Notes: a model not told the origin generated them from the sequence alone. Shown: positions 52,215-61,476, counted from the stretch's first letter. The stretch is DNA of 64,000 nucleotides from Pseudomonas sp. Au-Pse12 (GCF_021341665.1 NZ_JAJTTH010000008.1:1-64000), one strand, 5' to 3'. Translations and numbers: made by a program.

Positions 52215-52669
52215 GGGGCTTTGACGAATTGCAGTTGTCCTAGGGACTGGGTGGTGGGCTGGTCGATGCGTTGCGCAGGCAGGTGCAGGATCAACTGGCC
52301 GGACTGGCTGGCACGGCCACGCAGCTCGACCCGGGCGCCGGCCGGGAAGGCCTCGGCGGCAAAGCGCAGGCGGAACGGCAAGGCCTGGTTGCTGCCGCTC
52401 AGGTTGCTGCTGGCCAGCAGGCGTTGCGGGCGACCGCGTTCATCGATCACCAGCAGCGCCAGTTCGACGTCGGCGCCGGCCGGCACGCCTTCCAGGGTGC
52501 CGCTCAATTCGCGCTGGTAGGCGGGCAGGGGGCCGAGATCGGCAGGCGGCTGGTTTTTTTTCACGGCCTGTTGCTGTGAAGTGGAGGGAGCCGCAGGTTT
52601 CGGGGCATCGCTGCTGCAAGCGACCAGCAGGCTGACGAGACTGAGCAAAACGAGCGGTCTGAGCGGCAT
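52211..52669 (-). CDS. YbaY-like lipoprotein
   Basis: This 152-residue protein has a lipoprotein signal (LVLLSLVSLLVAC, lipobox LVAC) and a beta-rich domain. The phrases RELSGTLEGVPAGADVELAL, RLRFAAEAFPAGARVELRGR and PAQRIDQPTTQSLGQLQF resemble the YbaY family. It is expected in the outer or inner membrane facing the periplasm. The ATG at 52669 with ggag six bases upstream is preferred over a longer start. Confidence 0.78.
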   Translation of the reverse strand: MPLRPLVLLSLVSLLVACSSDAPKPAAPSTSQQQAVKKNQPPADLGPLPAYQRELSGTLEGVPAGADVELALLVIDERGRPQRLLASSNLSGSNQALPFRLRFAAEAFPAGARVELRGRASQSGQLILHLPAQRIDQPTTQSLGQLQFVKAP

Positions 52670-52798
52670 CTGAAGCTCCAACAAGACGAATTTCCATGTG
52701 CGAAACATAATAGTCGGTCTGTATACCGTAAAGGCTATGGCTTGTCTTGCCAGTGGGATGCGCTACCATGGCCCTCCCTTTTTTTGTTGCCTGCCACC

Positions 52799-53263
52799 AT
52801 GCACTGTCCCTTCTGCGGTGCCAACGACACCAAGGTCATCGACTCGCGTCTGGTCGCCGAGGGCGAACAGGTGCGCCGCCGGCGTGAATGCCTGGCCTGT
52901 GGTGAACGTTTCACCACCTTCGAAACCGCCGAACTGGTGATGCCGCGCCTGATCAAGACTGACGGCAGCCGTCAGCCCTTCGACGAAGAAAAACTGCGCG
53001 CCGGTATGCAGCGCGCCCTGGAAAAACGCCCGGTGAGTGTCGAGCGCCTGGAAGCGGCGCTGGTGCACATCAAGCACAAGCTGCGGGCCACCGGCGAGCG
53101 CGAGGTCAAGTCCCTGGTGGTCGGTGAACTGGTGATGACCGAGCTGCAGAAGCTCGATGAAGTTGCCTATATCCGTTTCGCTTCGGTCTACCGGCGCTTC
53201 CAGGACCTCAACGAATTCCGCGAAGAGATCGACCGTCTCGCCCGCGAGCCGGCCAAGCAATGA
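52799..53263 (+). CDS. nrdR: Transcriptional repressor NrdR
   Basis: This 154-residue repressor of ribonucleotide reductase genes has a zinc ribbon (C3, C6, C31, C34; MHCPFCGANDTKVIDSR) and an ATP-cone domain that senses dATP. The ATG at 52799 gives the conserved start. It overlaps ribD by ATGA, the usual link of nrdR with riboflavin synthesis genes in gamma-proteobacteria. Confidence 0.97.
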   Translation: MHCPFCGANDTKVIDSRLVAEGEQVRRRRECLACGERFTTFETAELVMPRLIKTDGSRQPFDEEKLRAGMQRALEKRPVSVERLEAALVHIKHKLRATGEREVKSLVVGELVMTELQKLDEVAYIRFASVYRRFQDLNEFREEIDRLAREPAKQ

Positions 53264-54393
53264 GCCTGCCTGCCGAACAAGCGGTACTCGACGCACATTA
53301 CATGGCCCGCGCTTTGGAACTGGCGCGCAAGGGCCGCTATTCCACCCATCCCAACCCGCGTGTCGGCTGCGTCATCGTGCGTGATGGCCAGGTGGTCGGT
53401 GAAGGCTGGCACGTGCGCGCCGGTGAGCCTCACGCTGAAGTTCATGCCCTGCGCGCGGCCGGTGAGCTGGCCCGTGGCGCCACCGCCTATGTGACCCTCG
53501 AACCGTGCAGCCATCATGGCCGCACCCCGCCTTGTGCCGACGCCCTGGTGAGCGCCGGCGTGACGCGGGTGGTCGCGGCCATGCAGGACCCGAACCCGGA
53601 AGTGGCCGGCCGCGGCCTGCGGCGCCTGGCCGAAGCCGGCATCGATACCCACAGCGGTGTATTGGAAGGCGAGGCTCGGGCGATCAACAAGGGCTTCCTG
53701 AAACGCATGGAGCACGGCCTGCCTTATGTGCGGGTCAAGCTGGCGATGAGCCTGGATGGTCGCACCGCCATGGCCAGTGGCGAGAGCCAGTGGATCACCG
53801 GGCCTGCCGCACGCTCTGCGGTGCAGCGCCTGCGGGCCGAATCGTCCGTGGTGCTGACCGGTGCCGATACCGTGCTGGCCGACGATGCGCGCTTGACCGT
53901 GCGTGCCGCCGAGCTGGGCCTGGACGCCGAGCAGACGGCCCTGGCCATCAGCCGGCCGCCCCTGCGGGTATTGATCGACGGGCGCCTGCGGGTGCCGCTG
54001 GATGCACCGTTCTTCAAGGCGGGTCCGGCATTGGTGGCCACCTGCGCAGCCGTGGAAGAGCAATACGCCAATGGCCCGGAATGCCTGATCGTGCCCGGCG
54101 CCGATGGCCAGGTGGACCTGCGTCACCTGTTGCTGGAGCTTGCCGCTCGCGGTGTCAACGAGGTGCTGGTGGAAGCCGGCCCGCGACTGGCCGGGGCCTT
54201 TGCCCAACTGGGCCTGGTGGACGAGTACCAGATCTTCGTCGCCGGCAAGTTCCTCGGCTCCTCTGCGCGACCGTTGCTCGACTGGCCGCTGGCGCAGATG
54301 CGCGAGGCACCGTTGCTGAAGATCATCGAAATGCGCGCGGTGGGCGATGACTGGCGAGTCACTGCCATCCCGGCCCCGCCAGCGAGCGTATAA
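53260..54393 (+). CDS. ribD: Riboflavin biosynthesis protein RibD
   Basis: This 377-residue bifunctional enzyme carries out the second and third steps of riboflavin synthesis. The N-terminal deaminase has the zinc site HAE (58-60), PCSHHGRTPPC (C83, C92). The C-terminal half (after about 145) is the NADPH-dependent reductase, starting YVRVKLAMSLDGRTAM. It is translationally coupled to nrdR. No FMN riboswitch is seen upstream. Confidence 0.97.
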   Translation: MSLPAEQAVLDAHYMARALELARKGRYSTHPNPRVGCVIVRDGQVVGEGWHVRAGEPHAEVHALRAAGELARGATAYVTLEPCSHHGRTPPCADALVSAGVTRVVAAMQDPNPEVAGRGLRRLAEAGIDTHSGVLEGEARAINKGFLKRMEHGLPYVRVKLAMSLDGRTAMASGESQWITGPAARSAVQRLRAESSVVLTGADTVLADDARLTVRAAELGLDAEQTALAISRPPLRVLIDGRLRVPLDAPFFKAGPALVATCAAVEEQYANGPECLIVPGADGQVDLRHLLLELAARGVNEVLVEAGPRLAGAFAQLGLVDEYQIFVAGKFLGSSARPLLDWPLAQMREAPLLKIIEMRAVGDDWRVTAIPAPPASV

Positions 54394-54440
54394 TTCCCGA
54401 CTTTCGCCTACCCGGCGGCCCTGTTCTCGAGGAGGACTCC

Positions 54441-55106
54441 ATGTTCACCGGCATCATCGAATCCATCGGCAGCATTCGCGCATTGACCCCAAAAGGCGGA
54501 GATGTGCGGGTCTATGTAGAAACCGGCAAGCTTGATCTGGCCGACGTCAAACTGGGCGACAGCATTGCGGTGAACGGCGTCTGCCTGACCGCGGTCGAGC
54601 TGCCGGGCGATGGTTTCTGGGCCGATGTCAGCCGCGAGACCCTGGATTGCACCGCCTTCCATCAGTTGAAAGCCGGCAGCCGGGTCAACCTGGAGAAAGC
54701 CCTGACCCCGACCACCCGCCTGGGCGGTCACCTGGTCAGCGGTCACGTCGACGGTGTCGGTGAAGTGGTGGCGCGGGAAGAAAATGCCCGGGCCATCCAG
54801 TTCCGCATCCGTGCACCGAAAGAACTGGCCAAGTACATCGCCCATAAAGGCTCGATCACCGTCGACGGCACCAGCCTGACGGTCAACGCGGTGAATGGCG
54901 CCGAGTTCGAGCTGACCATCGTGCCCCACACGCTGGCGGAAACCATCATGGCCGACTACCGGCCGGGTCGGCAGGTCAACCTTGAGGTCGACCTGCTGGC
55001 ACGCTACCTGGAGCGTCTGCTGCTGGGTGACAAGGCGGCCGAAGCCACCACCGGCGGCAGCATTACCGAAAGTTTTCTGGCCGCTAACGGCTATCTCAAA
55101 TCCTGA
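54441..55106 (+). CDS. ribE: Riboflavin synthase alpha chain
   Basis: This 221-residue protein makes riboflavin from two molecules of lumazine in the final step. It has two lumazine-binding repeats, the first starting MFTGIIESIGSIRAL and the second after HLVSGHVDGVGEVV. Ribosome-binding site aggagg lies upstream. It lies between ribD and ribBA in the rib gene cluster. It is also called ribC in Pseudomonas. Confidence 0.96.
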   Translation: MFTGIIESIGSIRALTPKGGDVRVYVETGKLDLADVKLGDSIAVNGVCLTAVELPGDGFWADVSRETLDCTAFHQLKAGSRVNLEKALTPTTRLGGHLVSGHVDGVGEVVAREENARAIQFRIRAPKELAKYIAHKGSITVDGTSLTVNAVNGAEFELTIVPHTLAETIMADYRPGRQVNLEVDLLARYLERLLLGDKAAEATTGGSITESFLAANGYLKS

Positions 55107-55122
55107 CTCAAGGGGGTGCCGA

Positions 55123-56214
55123 GTGGCGCTCAACAGCATCGAAGAACTGGTTGAAGACATCCGCCAAGGCAAGATGGTCATCCTCATGGATGACGAAGAC
55201 CGCGAGAACGAAGGCGACCTGATCATGGCCGCCGAGTGCTGCAAGGCCGAACACATCAACTTCATGGCCAAGCACGCCCGTGGCCTGATCTGCATGCCCA
55301 TGAGCCGCGAGCGTTGCGAGCTGCTCAAGCTGCCGCTGATGGCGCCGCGCAACGGTTCCGGCTTCGGCACCAAGTTCACCGTCTCCATCGAGGCCACCGA
55401 AGGTGTGACCACCGGCATCTCTGCCGCTGACCGTGCGCGCACCGTGCAAGCGGCCGCCGCCAAGGACGCCAAGGCTGAAGACATCGTCAGCCCGGGCCAC
55501 ATCTTCCCGCTGATGGCCCAGCCTGGCGGTACCCTGGCCCGTGCTGGCCACACCGAAGCTGCCTGCGACCTGGCGCGCATGGCCGGTTTCGAGCCCAGCG
55601 GGGTGATCTGCGAGGTGATGAACGACGACGGCACCATGTCCCGTCGCACCGAGCTGGAAGCCTTCGCCGCCGAGCACAACATCAAGATCGGCACCATCGC
55701 CGACCTGATTCACTACCGGATGATCCACGAGCGTACCGTTCAGCGGATTGCCGAGCAGCCCCTGGACAGCGAACTGGGCCAGTTCAACCTGGTGACCTAT
55801 CGTGATTCGGTGGAAGGCGACGTGCACATGGCACTGACCCTGGGCGAGATCTGTGCTGAAGAACCGACCCTGGTACGGGTGCACAACATGGACCCGCTGC
55901 GCGACCTGCTGATGGTCAAGCAACCGGGCCGCTGGAGCCTGCGCGCGGCCATGGCCACCGTGGCCGAGGCCGGCAGCGGCGTGGTGCTGCTGCTCGGGCA
56001 CCCGCTCGATGGCGACGTACTGCTGGCGCACATCCGTGAAACCGCGGAGCACCAGCCGGTGAAGAAACCCACCACCTACAGCATCGTCGGTGCCGGTTCG
56101 CAGATCCTCCGCGACCTGGGCGTACGCAAAATGCGCCTGATGAGTGCGCCGATGAAGTTTAATGCGATATCCGGTTTCGACCTGGAAGTTGTAGAATACG
56201 TGCCCTCCGAATAA
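55123..56214 (+). CDS. ribBA: Dihydroxybutanone phosphate synthase with degenerate GTP cyclohydrolase II domain
   Basis: This 363-residue protein has an active-looking DHBP synthase half (about 1-205), with the metal/substrate loop DDEDRENEGD (23-32) and the GHIFPL segment. The C-terminal half resembles GTP cyclohydrolase II but lacks the zinc Cys residues: it reads VRVHNMDPLRDLLMV where the active enzyme has the C-x(10)-C-x-C pattern. A separate intact ribA lies at 59646. So this gene supplies mainly the DHBP step. The GTG at 55123 with agggggtg upstream is the start. Confidence 0.92.
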   Translation: MALNSIEELVEDIRQGKMVILMDDEDRENEGDLIMAAECCKAEHINFMAKHARGLICMPMSRERCELLKLPLMAPRNGSGFGTKFTVSIEATEGVTTGISAADRARTVQAAAAKDAKAEDIVSPGHIFPLMAQPGGTLARAGHTEAACDLARMAGFEPSGVICEVMNDDGTMSRRTELEAFAAEHNIKIGTIADLIHYRMIHERTVQRIAEQPLDSELGQFNLVTYRDSVEGDVHMALTLGEICAEEPTLVRVHNMDPLRDLLMVKQPGRWSLRAAMATVAEAGSGVVLLLGHPLDGDVLLAHIRETAEHQPVKKPTTYSIVGAGSQILRDLGVRKMRLMSAPMKFNAISGFDLEVVEYVPSE

Positions 56215-56260
56215 AAGCCGCTCGTTTCTGGCAGCCTATTCGCGGTTCAAATATCACTGA

Positions 56261-56283
56261 AGAGCGTGTGTTAGACACGCTCT
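56261..56283 (+). promoter_or_regulatory. Stable hairpin in front of ribH
   Basis: A perfect 9-bp stem agagcgtgt (56261-56269) with acacgctct (56275-56283) and a 5-base loop lies in the 91-base gap between ribBA and ribH. No T-run follows. It could be an mRNA processing or stability element. Confidence 0.4.
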
Positions 56284-56305
56284 GGCTCTTTAAGAGATTT
56301 GTCGA

Positions 56306-56782
56306 ATGACCCTGAAGACCATCGAAGGTACCTTCATCGCCCCTAAAGGCCGCTATGCCCTGGTGGTCGGCCGTTTCAACAGCTTCGTCGTCGAAAGCCT
56401 GGTCAGCGGCGCGGTTGACGCCCTGGTTCGCCACGGCGTGAGCGAAAGCGACATCACCATCATCCGTGCTCCTGGCGCCTTCGAAATTCCGTTGGTTGCC
56501 CAGAAAGTCGCACAAAAGGGTGAATTCGCGGCGATCGTCGCCCTGGGCGCGGTCATTCGTGGCGGCACTCCGCACTTCGAATACGTGGCCGGCGAGTGCA
56601 CCAAGGGCCTGGCCCAGGTGTCCATGGAGTTCGGCGTGCCAGTGGCCTTCGGCGTGCTGACCGTTGACTCGATCGAACAAGCCATCGAACGTTCCGGCAC
56701 CAAGGCCGGCAACAAAGGTGCTGAAGCTGCCCTGTCCGCCCTGGAAATGGTCAGCCTGCTGGCGCAGTTGGAGGCCAAGTGA
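56306..56782 (+). CDS. ribH: 6,7-dimethyl-8-ribityllumazine synthase
   Basis: This 158-residue enzyme condenses the RibD product with dihydroxybutanone phosphate to form lumazine. The signatures GRFNSFVVESLVSGAVDAL and GAVIRGGTPHFEYVAGE (with the catalytic His) are intact. The stop overlaps the GTG start of nusB (GTGA). It is made in the order ribBA-ribH-nusB. Confidence 0.96.
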   Translation: MTLKTIEGTFIAPKGRYALVVGRFNSFVVESLVSGAVDALVRHGVSESDITIIRAPGAFEIPLVAQKVAQKGEFAAIVALGAVIRGGTPHFEYVAGECTKGLAQVSMEFGVPVAFGVLTVDSIEQAIERSGTKAGNKGAEAALSALEMVSLLAQLEAK

Positions 56783-57279
56783 TTAGCGACGAAAGCGATC
56801 GTTTCAACCCGCGCGATCCCAAGCCTGCCAACGCCGGCAAGCCATCCAAGAGCGCCAAGCGTCGCGAAGCCCGTCAGCTCGCGACCCAGGCGCTGTACCA
56901 ATGGCACATGGCCAAGCACTCGCTGAACGAGATCGAAGCGCAGTTCCGGGTCGACAACGATTTCACGGACATCGACGGCGCCTACTTCCGAGAGATCCTG
57001 CACGGGGTTCCGGCCAACAAGAACGAGATCGACACCGCGCTCGTGCCTTGCCTGGACCTCGCCATCGATGAGCTGGACCCTGTGGAACTGGCGGTTCTGC
57101 GCCTGTCCACCTGGGAGCTGCTCAAGCGCGTCGACGTGCCTTACCGGGTTGTGATCAACGAAGGTATCGAACTGGCCAAGGTCTTCGGTTCCACCGATGG
57201 CCACAAGTTCGTCAACGGCGTACTCGACAAGCTGGCCCCGCGCCTGCGTGAGGCTGAAGTGAAGGCGTTCAAGCGCTGA
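56779..57279 (+). CDS. nusB: Transcription antitermination factor NusB
   Basis: This 166-residue all-helical protein binds boxA RNA and S10 (NusE, encoded at 151-462) to allow rRNA antitermination. The conserved N-terminal arginine block SAKRREARQLATQALYQW is present. The GTG start overlaps the end of ribH by four bases. The N-terminal 22 residues are charged and slightly longer than in E. coli. Confidence 0.95.
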   Translation: MISDESDRFNPRDPKPANAGKPSKSAKRREARQLATQALYQWHMAKHSLNEIEAQFRVDNDFTDIDGAYFREILHGVPANKNEIDTALVPCLDLAIDELDPVELAVLRLSTWELLKRVDVPYRVVINEGIELAKVFGSTDGHKFVNGVLDKLAPRLREAEVKAFKR

Positions 57280-57297
57280 ATTGCGCTTGCGGCTGCC

Positions 57298-58263
57298 ATG
57301 GGCGAGTTTGAGCTGATCCGTAACTTCTTCGCTGCCGCGCCTTGTGCGCAGGGCGGCGAGGGCGTTGCCCTGGGGATTGGCGACGACTGCGCCTTGCTGG
57401 CCGTTGCACCTGGCGAGCAGTTGGCGATTTCCACCGACACCCTGGTGGCGGGTGTGCATTTCGCCGAACCCTGCGAGCCCTTTCTTCTTGGCCAACGCTC
57501 TCTGGCGGTGGCCGTCAGTGACCTGGCTGCCATGGGCGCCACCCCGCTGGCCTTTACCCTGGCCCTGACCCTGCCGACGGTGAGCACCGATTGGCTGCAG
57601 GACTATGCCCGTGGTTTGAATGCCATGGCGCAGAACTGCGGCGTGCGCCTGATCGGCGGCGATACCACGCGTGGTCCCTTGACCCTGACCCTGACGGTAT
57701 TCGGCCGGGTGCCCGCGGGCCTGGCCCTGACCCGCAGCGGCGCCCAGGCGGGCGACCTGCTGTGTGTCGGCGGTGAGCTGGGCAATGCTGCCGGTGCCTT
57801 GCCGCTGGTGCTGGGCCAGCGCGCCGCCGAGCCGGCGCTGGCCGACCCCCTGCTGGCTCATTACTGGTCGCCGCAGCCGCAATTGGCCCTGGGCCAGGCC
57901 CTGCGCGGCAAGGCCACGGCGGCGCTGGACATCTCCGATGGCCTGCTGGCCGACTGCGGCCACATCGCTGCCGCCTCGATGGTCGGCTTGCAGGTGGAGG
58001 TCGAGAGGCTGCCGCTGTCGCCGGCGTTGCTCGGCTTTCTCGGCCAGCAGGGCGCTCGCTCCGCGGCCTTGAGTGGCGGTGATGACTACGTCCTGGCCTT
58101 CACCCTGCCGCCCGCCGAACTGGCGCCGCTGCTGGCCGCAGGCTGGCCGGTGCACGTGATCGGGCGAGCCGTGGTCGGCCAGGGGGTGGCTCTGCTGGAT
58201 GCCGACGGGCAGGACATCACCCCCGGTACCCGGGGCTATCAACACTTTCCGGAGACACCGTGA
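57298..58263 (+). CDS. thiL: Thiamine-monophosphate kinase
   Basis: This 321-residue enzyme of the AIR synthase fold makes thiamine pyrophosphate. The motifs GIGDDCALL, STDTLVAGVHF, AVAVSDLAAMGATPLAF and RLIGGDTTRGP bind ATP and magnesium. It follows nusB by 18 bases, with the usual nusB-thiL-pgpA order. The stop overlaps the GTG of pgpA. Confidence 0.95.
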   Translation: MGEFELIRNFFAAAPCAQGGEGVALGIGDDCALLAVAPGEQLAISTDTLVAGVHFAEPCEPFLLGQRSLAVAVSDLAAMGATPLAFTLALTLPTVSTDWLQDYARGLNAMAQNCGVRLIGGDTTRGPLTLTLTVFGRVPAGLALTRSGAQAGDLLCVGGELGNAAGALPLVLGQRAAEPALADPLLAHYWSPQPQLALGQALRGKATAALDISDGLLADCGHIAAASMVGLQVEVERLPLSPALLGFLGQQGARSAALSGGDDYVLAFTLPPAELAPLLAAGWPVHVIGRAVVGQGVALLDADGQDITPGTRGYQHFPETP

Positions 58264-58763
58264 CAGATCATCCCAAGCAGGTTCCAGCGGAATTCGTGCC
58301 GCCCTCGGTGTGGCGCAACCCCTGGCATTTCCTGGCCTTCGGCTTTGGCTCCGGTACCTTGCCCAAGGCCCCGGGCACCTGGGGTTCGCTGGTTGCGCTA
58401 CCCTTTATCCCGCTGTGGCAGATGCTGCCGGACTGGGGCTACTGGCTGATGCTTGGCGTCACCATGCTGTTCGGCTTCTGGCTGTGCGGCAAGGTCGCCG
58501 ACGATCTGCGGGTGCATGACCACGAAGGCATCGTCTGGGATGAAATGGTCGGCATGTGGATCACCCTGTGGCTGGTGCCCGAGGGCTGGTACTGGCTGCT
58601 CGCAGGCTTCCTGATGTTCCGCTTCTTCGACATTCTCAAGCCCTGGCCGATACGCTGGATCGACCGGCATGTACATGGCGGCGTCGGCATCATGCTGGAT
58701 GACGTTCTCGCCGGGGTGTTTGCCTGGCTGGCGATGCAAGGGCTGGTGTGGTGCTTCAGCTGA
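58260..58763 (+). CDS. pgpA: Phosphatidylglycerophosphatase A
   Basis: This 167-residue membrane enzyme dephosphorylates phosphatidylglycerol phosphate. It has the active-site motifs GSGTLPKAPGTWGSL and DHEGIVWDEMVGMW, and about four transmembrane segments. The GTG start overlaps the thiL stop (GTGA), as in other Pseudomonas genomes. Confidence 0.94.
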   Translation: MTDHPKQVPAEFVPPSVWRNPWHFLAFGFGSGTLPKAPGTWGSLVALPFIPLWQMLPDWGYWLMLGVTMLFGFWLCGKVADDLRVHDHEGIVWDEMVGMWITLWLVPEGWYWLLAGFLMFRFFDILKPWPIRWIDRHVHGGVGIMLDDVLAGVFAWLAMQGLVWCFS

Positions 58764-58773
58764 GGGATTAGGC

Positions 58774-59532
58774 ATGGGTGTCTGCCGCGTGCTGTTGGTG
58801 TTGCTGGTCGCCTGGAGCTGTTGCGGCGTCCGGGCCGGCGAGCTGCCGGCGCAGGCCAAGCCTATTCGCATCGCCAGTGAAGTCTGGAGCGACTACAGCG
58901 AAGCCGATGGCGAAGGGTTGGCCTGGGATATCCTGCATGAGGTGTTCGAGCCTCTGGGAATTGCCATCGAGCGGTGCAGCGTGCCCTATACCCGCTCGGT
59001 GGGGCTGGTGCAGCGCGGCGAAGTGGATGCCCAGGTAGGCGCCTACCGCGACGAGTCGCCGGGTGTGCTTTACCCCCACTGGAACTACGACACTGACCAC
59101 ATCTATGCCCTGGGCCTGGCCAGCAACCCCGAGCTGAGCCTGGCGACTATCGGCAGTTACCGGCTGGTCTGGGTGCGCGGCTACAAGTATCAGGACTACC
59201 TGCCCAACATTCGTCGCTACAACGAGATCCGTCGGCGTGTCGGTATCCTGCCGATGCTGCTGTATGGCCGCGCCGACTATTACATCGATGCCCGGACCGA
59301 GATCGACTACGTGCTGGGGCAGGCCGAGGACCCGAGCCTCTTCAAGCGTGCCCATCTGGCCGAGCTGCCGCTGTACCTGGGGTTTGCCAATAATCCGCGA
59401 GGGCGGGAACTGCGTCAGCTGTACGACCAGCGCATGGCGCAATTGGTGAGCACAGGGCGCTTGCGCCCGATTTTCCAGCGCTGGAAGCAGCCTTATCCGT
59501 TCGACGGGAGCCCGCAGCCAGCGCTTCGTTGA
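58774..59532 (+). CDS. Periplasmic substrate-binding protein (amino-acid type)
   Basis: This 252-residue protein has a signal peptide (GVCRVLLVLLVAWSCCGVRA) and a type 2 periplasmic binding-protein fold (SBP_bac_3): KPIRIASEVWSDYSEADGEG, LAWDILHEVFEPLGI, VDAQVGAYRDESPGVLY and VGILPMLLYGRADYYID. There is no permease or ATPase nearby, so it could be a lone sensor or binding protein. The ligand is unknown. The ATG at 58774 lies 10 bases after pgpA. Confidence 0.85.
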   Translation: MGVCRVLLVLLVAWSCCGVRAGELPAQAKPIRIASEVWSDYSEADGEGLAWDILHEVFEPLGIAIERCSVPYTRSVGLVQRGEVDAQVGAYRDESPGVLYPHWNYDTDHIYALGLASNPELSLATIGSYRLVWVRGYKYQDYLPNIRRYNEIRRRVGILPMLLYGRADYYIDARTEIDYVLGQAEDPSLFKRAHLAELPLYLGFANNPRGRELRQLYDQRMAQLVSTGRLRPIFQRWKQPYPFDGSPQPALR

Positions 59533-59645
59533 TCAAACTTATCGATCTTTATCTCCGATAATTCAGCCTAAGCGTCCAGTGGAGGCTGCTGTTACAATGC
59601 CGCCTCTGCGAATCTCCAGTCCTCATACAGATCAGGAGCACAACA

Positions 59646-60263
59646 GTGCCCGTCGTTTTTGTTGCTGCTTGCAAGCTGCCTACGCCTTTTGCGCAATTCA
59701 CCATGCATGGTTTTCTCGATGAAGCCACCGGCCGCGAGCACGTGGTGCTCAGCCTGGGCGATATCGCCGATGGCGCGCCGGTTCTCGGCCGCCTGCACTC
59801 CGAGTGCCTGACTGGCGATGCACTGTTCAGCCAGCGTTGCGACTGCGGTTCGCAACTGGAGGCCGCCCTGCAGGCCATCGCCCGCGAAGGTCGCGGGGTG
59901 TTGCTGTACCTGCGTCAGGAAGGCCGGGGCATCGGCCTGCTGAACAAGGTGCGCGCCTACGAGTTGCAGGATGGCGGCGCCGACACCGTGGAAGCCAACG
60001 AGCGCCTGGGCTTCGCCGCGGACCAGCGCGACTACGCCATGTGCCTGCCGATGCTCGAACATCTGGGGGTCAACTCCCTGCGCCTGATGACCAACAACCC
60101 GCGCAAGGTCAAGGCTCTGACCGAGATGGGCATTCAGGTCGCCGAGCGTGTGCCGCTGCACACCGGGCACAACCCGCACAACCGGCTCTACCTGGCAACC
60201 AAGGCCAGCAAGCTCGACCACATGATGGGCAACGAGCACCAGGGCGAGGTTGACCGCGCGTGA
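59646..60263 (+). CDS. ribA: GTP cyclohydrolase II
   Basis: This 205-residue enzyme opens GTP in the first step of riboflavin synthesis. The zinc ligands are seen as C54, C65 and C67 (LHSECLTGDALFSQRCDCG), and LRQEGRGIGLLNKVRAYELQD is intact. It supplies the function missing from the degenerate half of RibBA. The GTG at 59646 has aggag ten bases upstream and is the start. It begins a small operon running into the next two genes. Confidence 0.95.
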   Translation: MPVVFVAACKLPTPFAQFTMHGFLDEATGREHVVLSLGDIADGAPVLGRLHSECLTGDALFSQRCDCGSQLEAALQAIAREGRGVLLYLRQEGRGIGLLNKVRAYELQDGGADTVEANERLGFAADQRDYAMCLPMLEHLGVNSLRLMTNNPRKVKALTEMGIQVAERVPLHTGHNPHNRLYLATKASKLDHMMGNEHQGEVDRA

Positions 60264-60679
60264 CCCGGGGCCAAGTCAAGCGGCGCCTGGCCGTCAGTTG
60301 GTGGCAGTACCTGGCCCTGGCCTTGCTGCCGCTGTTTGTGATCAACCTGGTGTTTGGCCAGGGCGAGGCATTGATGCCAGTGCTGGCGATGCCGTTCTTT
60401 ATCGCCGGTACCGCCTCGATGTTCGTCAGCCTGCGTTTTTTCAACGGCTACAAGCATGCCTTGATCGCCGCCGGCAAGGCCCTCGATACCCCTGAGGAGC
60501 CGGCCGCCTGGATCACCTTGGCAGCCCGTCGTCGTGCCGCCTTCCTGGCGGCATCGTTGCCAGCCTGGATCGGTGCCCTGGCGGTGTTCGTCGGCCTGGA
60601 AGCGGTGCCGCTGATGCTCCTGGCCGTGTCCACGGCGGTGCTGTTCTACCTCTACCGTATTCCGCGTCAACTGGGCTGA
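60260..60679 (+). CDS. Small membrane protein of unknown function
   Basis: This 139-residue protein has about four hydrophobic helices (LALALLPLFVINLVFG, VLAMPFFIAGTASMFVSL, AAFLAASLPAWIGALAVFVG, PLMLLAVSTAVLFYLY) and a basic loop between the second and third. I do not recognise the family. It overlaps ribA (GTGA) and btuF (TGATG), so all three are probably co-translated. Confidence 0.75.
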   Translation: MTRGQVKRRLAVSWWQYLALALLPLFVINLVFGQGEALMPVLAMPFFIAGTASMFVSLRFFNGYKHALIAAGKALDTPEEPAAWITLAARRRAAFLAASLPAWIGALAVFVGLEAVPLMLLAVSTAVLFYLYRIPRQLG

Positions 60680-61476
60680 TGCGACGCTGGCTGGCGCTCC
60701 TGTGCCTGCTGCTCGGCATGCCGGCACTGGCCGCGCAGCGGGTGGTCAGCCTGGCGCCGTCACTCTCGGAAATCGTTGTCGAGCTGGGGGCTTCCGACTT
60801 GCTGGTGGGCGTGCTGGATGCCGGTGAGCGGCCGGCACCGCTCAAGGACCTGCCTTCGGTTGGGCGTTACGGCCAGTTGGATATCGAGCGTCTGCTGAGC
60901 CTTCAACCGGATTTGCTATTGCTCTGGCCGGGCAGCGTCGGCCCGGCCCAGCGCGATCAGCTGGCACGCCTGGGGATCCCCACGTATGTCGCCGAGCCCC
61001 ATGACTTCAAGCAACTGACGGCGCAGATCGCCGAAATTGGCGAGCGCCTGGGGCACTCGGCGGCCGGCCGTAAACTGGCCGCCGAGTTGGACGGGCAACT
61101 GGCCGGTTTGCGTGCCCGCTATCACCGCGAACCGGCGTTGCCGGTGTTCTACCAAGTCTGGGACCGGCCGCTATATACCGTGGGCGGTGGCCAGATCATC
61201 AGCGAAGCCCTGAGCGTCTGTGGCGCCCGCAATGTGTTTGCCGACCAGTCGTTGCCAGCGCCCCAGGTCAGCCTCGAATCGGTGTTGCAGCGCAACCCGC
61301 AGGCAATCCTGGCCACCGCCCAGGGGCAGCTGGATGCCTGGAAAGCCTGGCCGCAGATTGCGGCGGTGCAGCAGGGGCGGTTGTTGTTGGTGAGGGACAA
61401 GGGGCTGGAGCGACCCAGCGGGCAAATGATCGCGGCGACGGCCAAGCTCTGTGCGTTGATCGCGCCTGAGCGCTGA
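60679..61476 (+). CDS. btuF: Cobalamin-binding periplasmic protein BtuF
   Basis: This 265-residue protein has a signal peptide (MRRWLALLCLLLGMPALA) and the helical-backbone fold of type 3 binding proteins (RVVSLAPSLSEIVVELGASD, GQLDIERLLSLQPDLLLLWPG). Such proteins deliver vitamin B12 to BtuCD. BtuC and BtuD are not in this window. It is convergent with btuB, which supports the B12 assignment over heme or iron-siderophore binding. Confidence 0.85.
   Translation: MRRWLALLCLLLGMPALAAQRVVSLAPSLSEIVVELGASDLLVGVLDAGERPAPLKDLPSVGRYGQLDIERLLSLQPDLLLLWPGSVGPAQRDQLARLGIPTYVAEPHDFKQLTAQIAEIGERLGHSAAGRKLAAELDGQLAGLRARYHREPALPVFYQVWDRPLYTVGGGQIISEALSVCGARNVFADQSLPAPQVSLESVLQRNPQAILATAQGQLDAWKAWPQIAAVQQGRLLLVRDKGLERPSGQMIAATAKLCALIAPER

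Noticed and set aside
54394..59645. FMN riboswitch before one of the rib genes
   Set aside because: The gaps (47, 16, 91 and 113 bases) are too short or lack the conserved RFN helices.
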